The notes under the pieces were generated by a model that was not told the origin of the DNA, made no database searches, and worked only from the letters and a program-made list of their open reading frames with translations. From contig NZ_CP059472.1 of the NCBI RefSeq assembly GCF_014041915.1, forward strand, positions 1,054,001 through 1,118,000: DNA of 64,000 nucleotides, given 5' to 3'. The stretch comes from Marnyiella aurantia (GTDB lineage Bacteria > Bacteroidota > Bacteroidia > Flavobacteriales > Weeksellaceae). The translations under genes and the position numbers were made by a program. Below, piece after piece: positions 18,299 to 26,183 of the stretch. Position 1 is the stretch's first letter; each line of letters starts with the position of its first letter.

Positions 18299-18339
18299 AG
18301 TCCTTAAAACATCATTAAACACTAAACAAAATAAAATAT

Positions 18340-18621
18340 ATGACTGAAATAAAACACGAAAACGATGGCCACAAGGGAGCGTTCAACCTTTATGTAGACG
18401 GAAAAAAGGCCGGCAGCATGACCTATACCGGTGCGGGCGATGATAAGTTTATTATAGACCACACCGAAGTTAATGAAGCGTACAACGGTCAGGGCCTGGC
18501 GAAAAAGCTTGTATTTGCTGGCGCGGAATATGCACGGGAAAACGGAAAGACGGTGATTCCGCTTTGCACGTATGCTAAGGCGACATTCCAGAAGAATAAA
18601 GAAATTCAGGATGTTCTCTAG
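18340..18621 (+). CDS. small GNAT-type N-acetyltransferase (YidJ/COG2388-like)
   Basis: A 93-residue minimal GNAT domain. It has the acetyl-CoA-binding V(N)EAYNGQGLAKKLV loop (Q/R-x-x-G-x-G/A type) and the C-terminal IPLCTYAKATFQKN typical of COG2388 proteins. The substrate is unknown. It lies 41 bp downstream of the pirin gene and is followed by a strong terminator, so it probably closes the oxidoreductase-LLM-pirin group. Confidence 0.9.
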   Translation: MTEIKHENDGHKGAFNLYVDGKKAGSMTYTGAGDDKFIIDHTEVNEAYNGQGLAKKLVFAGAEYARENGKTVIPLCTYAKATFQKNKEIQDVL

Positions 18622-18640
18622 ATAATCTCCGATAAAGTTA

Positions 18641-18674
18641 AAACCTCTCCGCTATTTTGTTGAGAGGTTTTTTT
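18641..18674 (+). terminator. Rho-independent terminator after the GNAT gene
   Basis: AAACCTCTC pairs with GAGAGGTTT around a twelve-base loop and is followed by a T run; it begins 19 bases after the stop codon. Confidence 0.92.
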
Positions 18675-18771
18675 GTGCACAGTCACCGCGCCCGGATTGA
18701 ACGGCCTGTTTGAGCTCTTGCGCGGGAAAAAAATTCATTTTTTGCCGCGCAAAGCGAGTAGTGAAAGCCGG

Positions 18772-18789
18772 TCCCGATAACGATCGGGA
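18772..18789. repeat. perfect hairpin in a GC-rich intergenic segment
   Basis: TCCCGAT and ATCGGGA form a perfect 7-bp stem with an AACG loop, inside a GC-rich, gene-free spacer (18675-18853) that also contains GCGAGTAGTGAAAGCCGG just before it. No T tract follows, so it is not a terminator. It resembles a dispersed intergenic repeat module; a genome-wide copy count would decide. Confidence 0.4.
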
Positions 18790-18853
18790 GGCGCCAAAAT
18801 ATACACTACCACTCTTTCTCACTCGGAAGGTGCTCCGAATACCCACAAAAAAC

Positions 18854-18861
18854 TATATTTG
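18854..18861 (+). promoter_or_regulatory. candidate -7 promoter box of the symporter gene
   Basis: TATATTTG lies 19 bases before the symporter ATG. No TTG is seen at the -33 spacing. Confidence 0.45.
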
Positions 18862-18880
18862 CGACACTAAAATGTAATTA

Positions 18881-20464
18881 ATGAATTCCGCCACAATACT
18901 GATTCTGTTTGTATTTGCCTATTTTATCGGTCTGCTTGTCATTGCTTACCTGACCAGCCGTAACGCCGATAACCAGTCGTTTTTTATCGGTAATAAGAAA
19001 AGTAAATGGTGGCTTGTGGCCTTCGGGATGATCGGGACCAGCCTCAGTGGTGTCACCTTTATCTCGGTACCCGGTACCGTGGGCAAAATGACCGCCGGTG
19101 AATATCCTTTTGGCGGTTTCGAGTACTATATGATGGTCATCGGCTTTTTCCTGGGCTATTTTATTGTGGCCGCTGTACTGCTTCCGCTGTACTACAGGAT
19201 GAACCTGACCTCCATTTACACCTACCTGGGCCGACGGTTCAACTTGGAAGCGCATAAGATTGGCTCATTATTCTTTATAATTTCCCGCTCTATTGGCGCC
19301 ACGGCCCGGCTGTACCTGGTGGTAAACGTGCTGCAGATTTTCCTGCTTCAGGCGCTTGGCGTACCATTTTGGGTTACCGCCGGTGTCATACTACTCATGG
19401 TATTGCTTTACACTTTTGAAGGCGGTGTGAAGACCATCGTGATCACCGATACGCTGCAGACCTCGTTTATGATCCTGAGTCTTGTGGCGTGTATCATCTT
19501 TATCATTTCCAATCTCAACCTGTCCTATGGCGAGGCTTACACTATACTGGCCGACAAGGATTATACGCATCTCATCAATACGGATATAAATTCCAAAACA
19601 TTTTTCCTGAAAACGGTTCTGGGCGGGATGTTCATCACCATTGCGATGACGGGTCTGGATCAGGAAATGATGCAGAAAAACATTTCTGTGGACAACCTTA
19701 AGAATTCAAAAAAGAACATGCTCACCTTCGCCGGTACGCTGCTGATCGTAAATCTGGCCTTCCTGTTTCTGGGTGGCCTGCTTTACCTTTTCGCCATGGA
19801 AAACGGCGCGGTGTACAGTCAGGTAGTTGATGTTGTAAACGGTAAGCAGAACATCACCAATGTATTCGGATTTCCGGATGCAGCTAGCGGTAACATCACC
19901 AATATTATGGGCGATGACCTCTTCCCGGCACTTTCTTTACAGGGTTATTTTCCTCTGTTTATTGCGGTTATATTTATCATCGGGTTAATTTCAGCTCTGT
20001 TTCCATCGGCTGACGGTGCGCTTACGGCCGTTACCAGTTCTTACTGCGTAGATTTGCTGAACATGAACGAGGACCAAACAAAAACCGAGAAGCAGAAAAA
20101 AAGATTGAGGATGAAGATCCATCTTATTTTCACGGTGGTTTTCTTTGCGCTGATTATGATTTTTAAAGCCATCGATGACAAATCCATTGTATACCTGATT
20201 ATGGAAGTGGCAGGTTATACCTACGGTCCGCTGCTGGGTCTGTTTGCCTTCGGTATCCTGACCAGGTTTCAGATTACAAAGAAGTACAGCATAATTGCAG
20301 TTACTTTACTTGCACCTGTGGTTACCTACCTTATCAATTATCTGGTAACACAAAACACCGATTACCGTATTGGCGTGGAGCTGATTATGATTAACGGCCT
20401 GCTCACATTCATCGGGCTGTGGCTCATACGCAACCGCGGCACCCACCTTAGGGTTGTTGAGTAA
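18881..20464 (+). CDS. sodium:solute symporter (SSS family)
   Basis: A 527-residue inner-membrane Na+-coupled transporter of the SSS/LeuT-fold superfamily with about 13-14 predicted spans. Seen are the N-terminal FIGNKKSKWWLVAFGMIGTS, the GVTFISVPG segment of helix 1 and the SALFPSADGALTAVTSSYCVDL region of the helix containing the conserved Na+-site Ser/Thr residues. The substrate (sugar, inositol, sialic acid or another solute) cannot be assigned. It is monocistronic, with its own promoter box and terminator. Confidence 0.93.
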   Translation: MNSATILILFVFAYFIGLLVIAYLTSRNADNQSFFIGNKKSKWWLVAFGMIGTSLSGVTFISVPGTVGKMTAGEYPFGGFEYYMMVIGFFLGYFIVAAVLLPLYYRMNLTSIYTYLGRRFNLEAHKIGSLFFIISRSIGATARLYLVVNVLQIFLLQALGVPFWVTAGVILLMVLLYTFEGGVKTIVITDTLQTSFMILSLVACIIFIISNLNLSYGEAYTILADKDYTHLINTDINSKTFFLKTVLGGMFITIAMTGLDQEMMQKNISVDNLKNSKKNMLTFAGTLLIVNLAFLFLGGLLYLFAMENGAVYSQVVDVVNGKQNITNVFGFPDAASGNITNIMGDDLFPALSLQGYFPLFIAVIFIIGLISALFPSADGALTAVTSSYCVDLLNMNEDQTKTEKQKKRLRMKIHLIFTVVFFALIMIFKAIDDKSIVYLIMEVAGYTYGPLLGLFAFGILTRFQITKKYSIIAVTLLAPVVTYLINYLVTQNTDYRIGVELIMINGLLTFIGLWLIRNRGTHLRVVE

Positions 20465-20470
20465 CAATCT

Positions 20471-20500
20471 AAAATCCTGCTCTTTGAAGCAGGATTTTTT
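20471..20500 (+). terminator. Rho-independent terminator of the symporter gene
   Basis: AAAATCCTGC pairs with GCAGGATTTT around an eight-base loop and runs into Ts, 7 bases after the stop. Confidence 0.92.
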
Positions 20501-20526
20501 AGTTTCACCAAGCCGTCAATTATTTG

Positions 20527-20534
20527 TAAATTTG
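20527..20534 (+). promoter_or_regulatory. candidate -7 promoter box of the transketolase genes
   Basis: TAAATTTG lies 20 bases before the transketolase N-half ATG. TTTC, not TTTG, is near the -33 position. Confidence 0.5.
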
Positions 20535-20554
20535 CACGCAAATAAATCTATATA

Positions 20555-21406
20555 ATGAGTAAAAGTATTGAAGAGCTGAAATCTCTTACAACACAAATCA
20601 GAAGAGACATTTTGAGGATGGTGCACGCCGTTAACTCCGGCCATCCCGGCGGAAGTTTAGGCTGTACCGAGTACTTCACCGCGCTTTACGGTAAGGTGAT
20701 GAACTACCAACTGCCGTTTACGATGGAAGGTAAAGGTGAGGATCTGTTCTTCCTTTCCAACGGACATATTTCGCCGGTATTCTACTCTACCCTGGCAAGA
20801 TTTGGATTTTTCCCGGTTGCAGAACTGGCTACATTCAGAAAGCTGAACACCAGATTACAGGGACACCCTACCACTCACGACAATTTACCGGGCGTTAGGA
20901 TCGCTTCCGGTTCTTTGGGTCAGGGATTATCTGTGGCTGTCGGTGCGGCCCTGGCTAAGAAAATGGACGGCGACGATTCATTGGTGTACACGCTTCACGG
21001 TGACGGTGAATTGCAGGAAGGGCAGATTTGGGAAGCTCTGATGTTTGCTGCTCATAATAAAGTAGATAATTTAATTGCAACCATTGACTATAACAACAGG
21101 CAGATCGACGGTGATACCGACGATGTCCTAAGTCTGGGAGATTTACACGCAAAACTGGAAGCTTTTGGCTGGAAAGTGCTGAATGAGAAAAACGGTAACG
21201 ACCTGGAGACTGTAATTTCAATCCTGGAGCGTGCGAAACAGGAAGCCGGAAACGGAAAACCTGTAGTCATCATCCTACACACCGAAATGGGCTTTGGGGT
21301 AGATTATATGATGGGCACTCACGCATGGCACGGAAAAGCGCCAAACGACGAGCAGCTGGATACCGCTTTCAAGCAGCTTTATCTGGAAGCCAGCGAGGAC
21401 TATTAA
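20555..21406 (+). CDS. transketolase, N-terminal (TPP pyrophosphate-binding) subunit
   Basis: A 283-residue half-transketolase that carries the pyrophosphate domain. Evident are HAVNSGHPGGSLGCTEYFTALYG, the catalytic His region LQGHPT, the SGSLGQGLSVAVG turn and the Mg-TPP motif GDGELQEGQ...DYNNRQ. Transfers two-carbon units in the non-oxidative pentose phosphate pathway. The partner pyrimidine-domain subunit starts 129 bp downstream. Split transketolases are normal in several Bacteroidota and archaea, so this is not a frameshifted gene. Confidence 0.95.
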   Translation: MSKSIEELKSLTTQIRRDILRMVHAVNSGHPGGSLGCTEYFTALYGKVMNYQLPFTMEGKGEDLFFLSNGHISPVFYSTLARFGFFPVAELATFRKLNTRLQGHPTTHDNLPGVRIASGSLGQGLSVAVGAALAKKMDGDDSLVYTLHGDGELQEGQIWEALMFAAHNKVDNLIATIDYNNRQIDGDTDDVLSLGDLHAKLEAFGWKVLNEKNGNDLETVISILERAKQEAGNGKPVVIILHTEMGFGVDYMMGTHAWHGKAPNDEQLDTAFKQLYLEASEDY

Positions 21407-21444
21407 TTTTTTTTTGGGCAGACAATTCCGCCCTCCGTTCCCGC

Positions 21445-21473
21445 TTTTTCTTTTTTCTGAGAAAAAAGAAAAG
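21445..21473. repeat. long A/T inverted repeat between the two transketolase genes
   Basis: CTTTTTCTTTTTTCT and AGAAAAAAGAAAAG face each other around a single G, a near-perfect stem of about 14 bp inside the 128-bp spacer. The flanks (GGGCAGACAATTCCGCCCTC before, GAGCTCCACTCAGGTCGGGC after) are GC-rich and unlike the coding DNA. It looks like an inserted intergenic repeat and could act as a partial terminator or mRNA-stability hairpin between the two subunit genes. Confidence 0.5.
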
Positions 21474-21534
21474 AGCTCCACTCAGGTCGGGCTGTAAACC
21501 CGTTTAATAATAAATCACCTTTTGAAATTAAGTC

Positions 21535-22482
21535 ATGAAATACCAAGTTTTAGATAATAAAGATACAAGAAGCGGTTTCGGAGCCGGATTGGCCGAACTT
21601 GCTGATACTAACCCCAACGTCGTAGCTCTTTGCGCAGACCTCATCGGCTCCCTGAAGATGGAAAAATTCATCGAAAAAGCACCGGAGCGTTTCATCCAGG
21701 TGGGAATTGCCGAAGCGAATATGATGGGAATTGCCGCCGGACTTACGATTAACGGAAAAATTCCTTTCACGGGAACTTTCGCCAACTTTTCTACCTCCCG
21801 CGTGTACGACCAAATCCGTCAGTCCATCGCCTACTCCAACAAAAATGTAAAGATCTGTGCATCCCACGCCGGACTGACATTGGGTGAAGACGGTGCTACG
21901 CACCAGGTGCTGGAGGATATCGGAATGATGAAAATGCTGCCGGGAATGACGGTGATCAATACCTGCGATTACAACCAGACCAAAGCCGCAACATTGGCAA
22001 TCGCCGATTTCGAAGGACCTGTTTACCTTAGGTTTGGACGTCCTGTGGTTCCGGTTTTTATTCCGGAGGATATGCCGTTTGAAATTGGCAAAGGAATTAT
22101 GCTTCAGGAAGGGACAGATGTAACCATTGTAGCTACCGGACACCTGGTTTGGGAATCTCTGGTTGCGGCCGATCAGCTTGAAAAGGAAGGAATTTCATGC
22201 GAGGTGATTAACATCCACACAATCAAACCTTTGGACGAAGAAATCATCCTGAAATCAGTGGAGAAAACCGGAAGGATTGTTACAGCCGAAGAGCACAACT
22301 ACCTTGGTGGTCTGGGTGAATCTGTAGCCGGAATGCTGGCTAGAAAAAGACCGACAATCCAGGAATTTGTAGCAGTGAACGATACCTTCGGCGAATCTGC
22401 AACTCCGGCAGAACTGATGAAGAAATACGAAATTGATGCAGATGCCGTGATGGCCGCTGTAAAAAGGATTATGTCCAGATAA
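21535..22482 (+). CDS. transketolase, C-terminal (TPP pyrimidine-binding) subunit
   Basis: A 315-residue partner of the preceding subunit. It begins with the pyrimidine-binding domain (RSGFGAGLAELADTNPNVVALCADL) and contains the catalytic Glu in QVGIAEANMMGIAAGL, then HAGLTLGEDGATHQVLEDI and a C-terminal transketolase domain from about residue 190 (GKGIMLQEGTDVTIVATGHLV). Together the two make the functional alpha2beta2-like enzyme. The gene is separated from the first half by an inverted-repeat-containing spacer but is likely on the same transcript. Confidence 0.95.
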   Translation: MKYQVLDNKDTRSGFGAGLAELADTNPNVVALCADLIGSLKMEKFIEKAPERFIQVGIAEANMMGIAAGLTINGKIPFTGTFANFSTSRVYDQIRQSIAYSNKNVKICASHAGLTLGEDGATHQVLEDIGMMKMLPGMTVINTCDYNQTKAATLAIADFEGPVYLRFGRPVVPVFIPEDMPFEIGKGIMLQEGTDVTIVATGHLVWESLVAADQLEKEGISCEVINIHTIKPLDEEIILKSVEKTGRIVTAEEHNYLGGLGESVAGMLARKRPTIQEFVAVNDTFGESATPAELMKKYEIDADAVMAAVKRIMSR

Positions 22483-22502
22483 CTTTTTCTGAAATACACT
22501 TT

Positions 22503-22530
22503 AAAACACGTCTTCGGGCGTGTTTTTTTT
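22503..22530 (+). terminator. Rho-independent terminator of the transketolase genes
   Basis: AAAACACG pairs with CGTGTTTT around TCTTCGGG and is followed by a T run, 21 bases after the stop. Confidence 0.93.
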
Positions 22531-22619
22531 GTTTAAAATCCTACTATCCGGGAGAATAGTCCTATAACTAAAGCCTTAAATCAGATAATTTCGTCAGTCA
22601 TAAATTTAAAATCAAAAAC

Positions 22620-23297
22620 ATGAAGGACGTTTGCAAAAAAATTATCAAATCCTCACTGGCCACATTAGCTTTGCTTGCCGGAATCAATTTTCACGCTCAG
22701 GAAACTGAACCGCAACCCATTCAAAATCCACCGGTATCGGTGGAAGCAATGCTCGGTAGCCGCGGTATATCTTTCCAGATGACTCTGGACAAAAAATTAA
22801 GGAGTGTTCCTCAAATCGGTTTTTTTAGCGTAACAGATTTCAACTCAGACTGGGGAAATGATCAGCTGAGTGACCTGATGATTATCGGTAAAGCGACTGT
22901 TGACCTTTACAAAGGTCTGAAATTCGGCGCCGGCTTTCAAAGCACGCCCGGTGGAATCCGTCCTTCGGCAGCACTTATATATACTTACGCCAATCCGGAC
23001 TGGCTCATTATTGCTATGCCCAGAGCGGACCTAAGTGCAAACGCCAATCTGGAAGGCTTGGGAATTGTGGAATATAAACCTGCGCTCAGCGATAAATGGA
23101 GATTATACACCCGCCTGCAGGGAACCTATGTACACGCGGCCGCAGCTGATCTGCATACAAGAAGCTACATCCGCAGCCGTGCCGGGCTGACGTATAAGGA
23201 ATTTACGTTCGGCGTGGGAGCCAACGTGGAATATTACGGTCCGACCAAGCATAAGGAAACCAATATCGGCGGCTTTCTGCAGGTTGCACTGTTTTAA
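22620..23297 (+). CDS. exported protein, probable outer-membrane beta-barrel
   Basis: A 225-residue protein with a signal peptide ending near FHAQ (residue 29). The mature part alternates polar and hydrophobic residues in strands with Gly/Tyr-rich turns (GLKFGAGFQSTPGGIRPSAALIYTYA, FTFGVGANVEYYG) and ends in Phe (LQVALF), as expected for a beta-barrel recognised by BamA. An eight- to ten-strand barrel is inferred. No specific family or ligand is recognised. A 600-bp repeat-rich spacer follows. Confidence 0.72.
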   Translation: MKDVCKKIIKSSLATLALLAGINFHAQETEPQPIQNPPVSVEAMLGSRGISFQMTLDKKLRSVPQIGFFSVTDFNSDWGNDQLSDLMIIGKATVDLYKGLKFGAGFQSTPGGIRPSAALIYTYANPDWLIIAMPRADLSANANLEGLGIVEYKPALSDKWRLYTRLQGTYVHAAAADLHTRSYIRSRAGLTYKEFTFGVGANVEYYGPTKHKETNIGGFLQVALF

Positions 23298-23907
23298 AAT
23301 GCAATTCAAAAATTCCGAAGCTTCTCTGGCAAGACCCGTGCAGTTACCGCGCTATCCTGTTCTTTAGTTATGGATTGCTTCGTTGTTTCCCATCGTTATT
23401 GGGACCGATTACCATCGGTACTTCCGACTCGAAGGACGAAAGTTTGCTTGCTCCCATGTGGCGGATTCTAAACCGAGGATCAGTAGTTATACAGAAGACA
23501 TCCAGACTCTTGAGATTCGCGGAACGACAAAGAGGCTGTTTTCTTGATGTTGTGATAAAAAGCGACATACAATTCAGATTTTGAATTTTGAATTTTAGAT
23601 TTATTCAACATTAAAATATAGAGCCTTCTCTGTGCACATTGTGAAAACCTTTGTGCCCTTTGTGGTTAAAAGAATTAGGAATCACGATTTCAGACATCAG
23701 ATCTCAGGTGTTATATTTATCCAACATTCAAGTATAGAACCTCTTCTCCGTGCCCACTGAGAAAACCTCCGTGCACGCTGTGGTTAACGGCAGTCCTATT
23801 TTAAGCGCACAGATTTCACTGATGAGCACAGATTAAAATATTTTAGCATAAAGAAGCAGGGATTGTAATCCGCGACATCAAGCTCTACTACAAGAACTTT
23901 ACGCTTC
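23298..23907. other. gene-free, repeat-rich spacer
   Basis: No credible gene in about 610 bp. It holds two diverged direct copies of a module of roughly 70 bp at about 23600-23672 and 23712-23788, both reading ...CAACATT...TATAGA(G/A)CC...TCTC(T/C)GTGC...GAAAACCT(T/C)(T/C)GTGC...TGTGGTTAA. A separate segment at 23818-23835 contains CACAGATTTCACTGATGAG and a second CACAGATT. The 23360-23560 part resembles the GGATTGCTTCGTT/ATCCAGACTCTTGAG type of intergenic sequence. These look like eroded dispersed repeats. Confidence 0.6.
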
Positions 23908-25287
23908 ATGGTTGCAGCGCGCGTGAAAAATGTTCTGCGAAAGTTTCCTAAATTTGCGCTGACAATAGACCGCTTCCGGTCTGTTAGTTCTCATTTTTCG
24001 CTTAAAAATATTCCTTTGGAAAGAAAGAAAATTGTAAAGCAGCATTACTTCAAGCTTATTTTGGCATCGATGGCAGTGGCCCTCGCAAGTGCTGTTCTGG
24101 CTTTTAGCCTGAAGCACCTTACTGAATTCCTGCAGGATAGATTTTTTAGCGCCGCAAGCGGATACACAATGTTATACATTCTCCTGCCCTCAGTAGGAAT
24201 AACAACGATTTACTTTTTAAGGAAATATGTTTTTCAGAAACGGAAAAATAAAGGCATAACCGAGATCTACAAAACACTGGACCAGCGGAAGGAACACTTG
24301 CCGTTATTTAAGATTCCATCGCACTTTATCAATGGTTTCCTAACTGTTATTTTCGGCGGATCCACTGGTATCGAGGTATCAACCGTTGTGGCTACAGCTA
24401 CTATTGGAAATTATGGCTACAAAAAGGAGTTCTCAGCCAGGATGTATAAAAGGGAACTCATTTGCGCAGGCGTTGTTGCGGGTGTGGCAATATTATTTAC
24501 CAGCCCGTTGGCGGGGTTTCTGTTTGCGATGGAGGTAATCGCTCGCAAGATGCGGCCTTCACTTATTATTTCCTGCGCCGCCGCGGCATTAATCAGTCTT
24601 GCTTTTATCCAGCTTTTCGACAACCAGACAATATTTAATACGCCTGTAACGAACTGGAGCTACGCTGCAGTACCCTTTTTTATATTGTTAAGTATTTCCG
24701 GTGGTCTTCTTTCTGTATATTTCACCCTGCTCGTTACGAGTATGAAAAAGTTTTTCAGAGGGATTTCCAATAATTTTATTCGGGTAATTCTTGGTGCTAT
24801 AGCCGTTGGTTTGCTGATTTTCTTTTATCCTGCTTTATACGGCGACAGCTATCACGGTTTAAGGCTTATGCTGGAAAGCCCGCTGGACGGAAGCAGCGCA
24901 ACTTTGATGCTGATACTGACTCTGGCTGTGCTGAAGCCATTGGCTGCAGCACTTACGCTTGGCTCCGGGGGTGACGGTGGTGTTTTTGCGCCCAGCATAG
25001 TAGCCGGAGCTTTCTTGGGTCTTAGCTTTGCTCTTATTGGGAACAACTATTTTGGAATGCAGCTCATTCCGGTTAACTTTGCTCTTATTGGTGCGGCTGC
25101 CACACTTTCTGCGGCTCTCTACGCACCGTTTACATCAAGTGTATTGATCTGCAGCTTACTTCCAGGCGGCTTCATGCTCTATTTACCGGTGCTCATCTGC
25201 TGTTTTATTGCCACCTTCATTGCAAAGAGGATACTACCGTATAATGTTTATACCTACGACCGGTATATAAATCCCGCTTCCTCATAA
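23908..25287 (+). CDS. ClC-family chloride channel / H+:Cl- antiporter
   Basis: A 459-residue multi-span membrane protein of the ClC family, without C-terminal CBS domains. The selectivity motifs are recognisable but divergent: GGSTGIEVSTVVA near residue 150 keeps a Glu at the gating position in place of the usual GKEGP, and GSGGDGGVFAPSIVAGAFLG near residue 352 is the GxFxP motif. The start is uncertain: a TAAATTTG promoter-like box lies inside the frame at 23949-23956, and an in-frame TTG at 24016 would remove 36 residues while keeping all helices. Confidence 0.88.
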   Translation: MVAARVKNVLRKFPKFALTIDRFRSVSSHFSLKNIPLERKKIVKQHYFKLILASMAVALASAVLAFSLKHLTEFLQDRFFSAASGYTMLYILLPSVGITTIYFLRKYVFQKRKNKGITEIYKTLDQRKEHLPLFKIPSHFINGFLTVIFGGSTGIEVSTVVATATIGNYGYKKEFSARMYKRELICAGVVAGVAILFTSPLAGFLFAMEVIARKMRPSLIISCAAAALISLAFIQLFDNQTIFNTPVTNWSYAAVPFFILLSISGGLLSVYFTLLVTSMKKFFRGISNNFIRVILGAIAVGLLIFFYPALYGDSYHGLRLMLESPLDGSSATLMLILTLAVLKPLAAALTLGSGGDGGVFAPSIVAGAFLGLSFALIGNNYFGMQLIPVNFALIGAAATLSAALYAPFTSSVLICSLLPGGFMLYLPVLICCFIATFIAKRILPYNVYTYDRYINPASS

Positions 25288-25331
25288 GCGAGAATTTCAC
25301 AACGACAGCAAAGCTGTATGATAGTAAAGCA

Positions 25332-25363
25332 AAAGAACCGGTTCGCAATAGAACCGGTTCTTT
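25332..25363. terminator. bidirectional terminator between ClC gene and ric
   Basis: AAAGAACCGGTTC and GAACCGGTTCTTT form a perfect 13-bp stem with a six-base loop, between two convergent genes. It is A-rich before and T-rich after, so it can stop both transcripts. Confidence 0.9.
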
Positions 25364-25384
25364 AAATTAATACTGCTTTGAATT

Positions 25385-26098
25385 TCAAAACGTTTTCTCC
25401 AGGGCAACTGCTTTGGGGAAGAGGATGTTATTTTCCAGATGGATGTGCTTATGAAGGTCGTTTTCAAAATCCTCAAGCATCTTAAAGGTCACCTGATATG
25501 TTCCGCAGGCATCATCAGGAAACTGATAACCGTTAGTTAATTCTGAAATTTTCACAAAGCGGTCGCCTTCAGCCTCATGCTCGTCTTTCATCATGGCTAC
25601 AGGATTTTCAACGGTGCCGAAATGAGGCTTATCCAGAGGCTCACCACTACGTTGTGCTGTAACCATTTTTTTGATGAAGGGGAAAAGAATGAGCTCTTCT
25701 TTTTTCATGTGGGCACCTAAATCCCCGGCGCTTTCCTGAAACAGTTCATTGATCTCAAACAGTTCGGAATGACGGTCGCCATGTACTTTGCAAAGTTTGT
25801 TCAAATAAGGAATCAGCATGGCTGTTTTTTCTTCAACATAACGGTGGTGAGTCTTTTCCACATAATCTGCCAGCAGGTCCAGTGGCCAGCTGTTAAAATC
25901 AATGTCAGAAGATTTCTGGTTGGAAATTTCTTCCAGTTCGCGGTAGATATCTTCCGGATTTACATTTTTCCTGTCGCAAGCTTCCTCAATTGTACGTCCG
26001 CCCTTGCAGCAGAAGTCAATATTGTATTTTTTAAAAACTTCCGCCGTTCTGAAATTCTCCGCAACGAAGTCGCCTATTGCTTTTTCCTGAGTTAACAT
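25385..26098 (-). CDS. ric: iron-sulfur cluster repair di-iron protein (RIC/ScdA/YtfE)
   Basis: A 237-residue protein that repairs Fe-S clusters damaged by nitric oxide or oxidative stress. The N-terminal ScdA_N domain carries the signature YNIDFCCKGGRTIEEAC; the C-terminal hemerythrin-like four-helix bundle has the di-iron His/Glu ligands (KTHHRYVEEK, HGDRHSE, HMKKEELILFPFI, DEHEAEGDR, HIHLENNILFPKA). It lies 85 bp downstream of an Rrf2 regulator gene on the same strand and has its own TAACTTTG box, fitting NO-responsive control (inference). Confidence 0.96.
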   Translation of the reverse strand: MLTQEKAIGDFVAENFRTAEVFKKYNIDFCCKGGRTIEEACDRKNVNPEDIYRELEEISNQKSSDIDFNSWPLDLLADYVEKTHHRYVEEKTAMLIPYLNKLCKVHGDRHSELFEINELFQESAGDLGAHMKKEELILFPFIKKMVTAQRSGEPLDKPHFGTVENPVAMMKDEHEAEGDRFVKISELTNGYQFPDDACGTYQVTFKMLEDFENDLHKHIHLENNILFPKAVALEKTF

Positions 26099-26123
26099 AT
26101 CACTGTATTTTAAAATTATAGGT

Positions 26124-26131
26124 CAAAGTTA
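26124..26131 (-). promoter_or_regulatory. candidate -7 promoter box of ric
   Basis: TAACTTTG on the minus strand matches TAnnTTTG and lies 25 bases before the ric ATG. A GGACTATTTTATCC sequence with inverted ends (26151-26164) occupies the region where the -33 element and a repressor would sit. Confidence 0.5.
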
Positions 26132-26183
26132 CAAACTAAATTTTTAATTCGGACTATTTTATCCTATTTAACTTTAAAAAAAA

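Noticed and set aside
20555-22482. Transketolase split by a frameshift
   Set aside because: Both halves have complete domains, proper start and stop codons and a normal spacer; two-subunit transketolases are known in Bacteroidota.
23375-23584. 69-codon open frame in the 23.3-23.9 kb spacer
   Set aside because: It lies in repeat-like sequence, with another open frame on the opposite strand over the same bases and no family resemblance.
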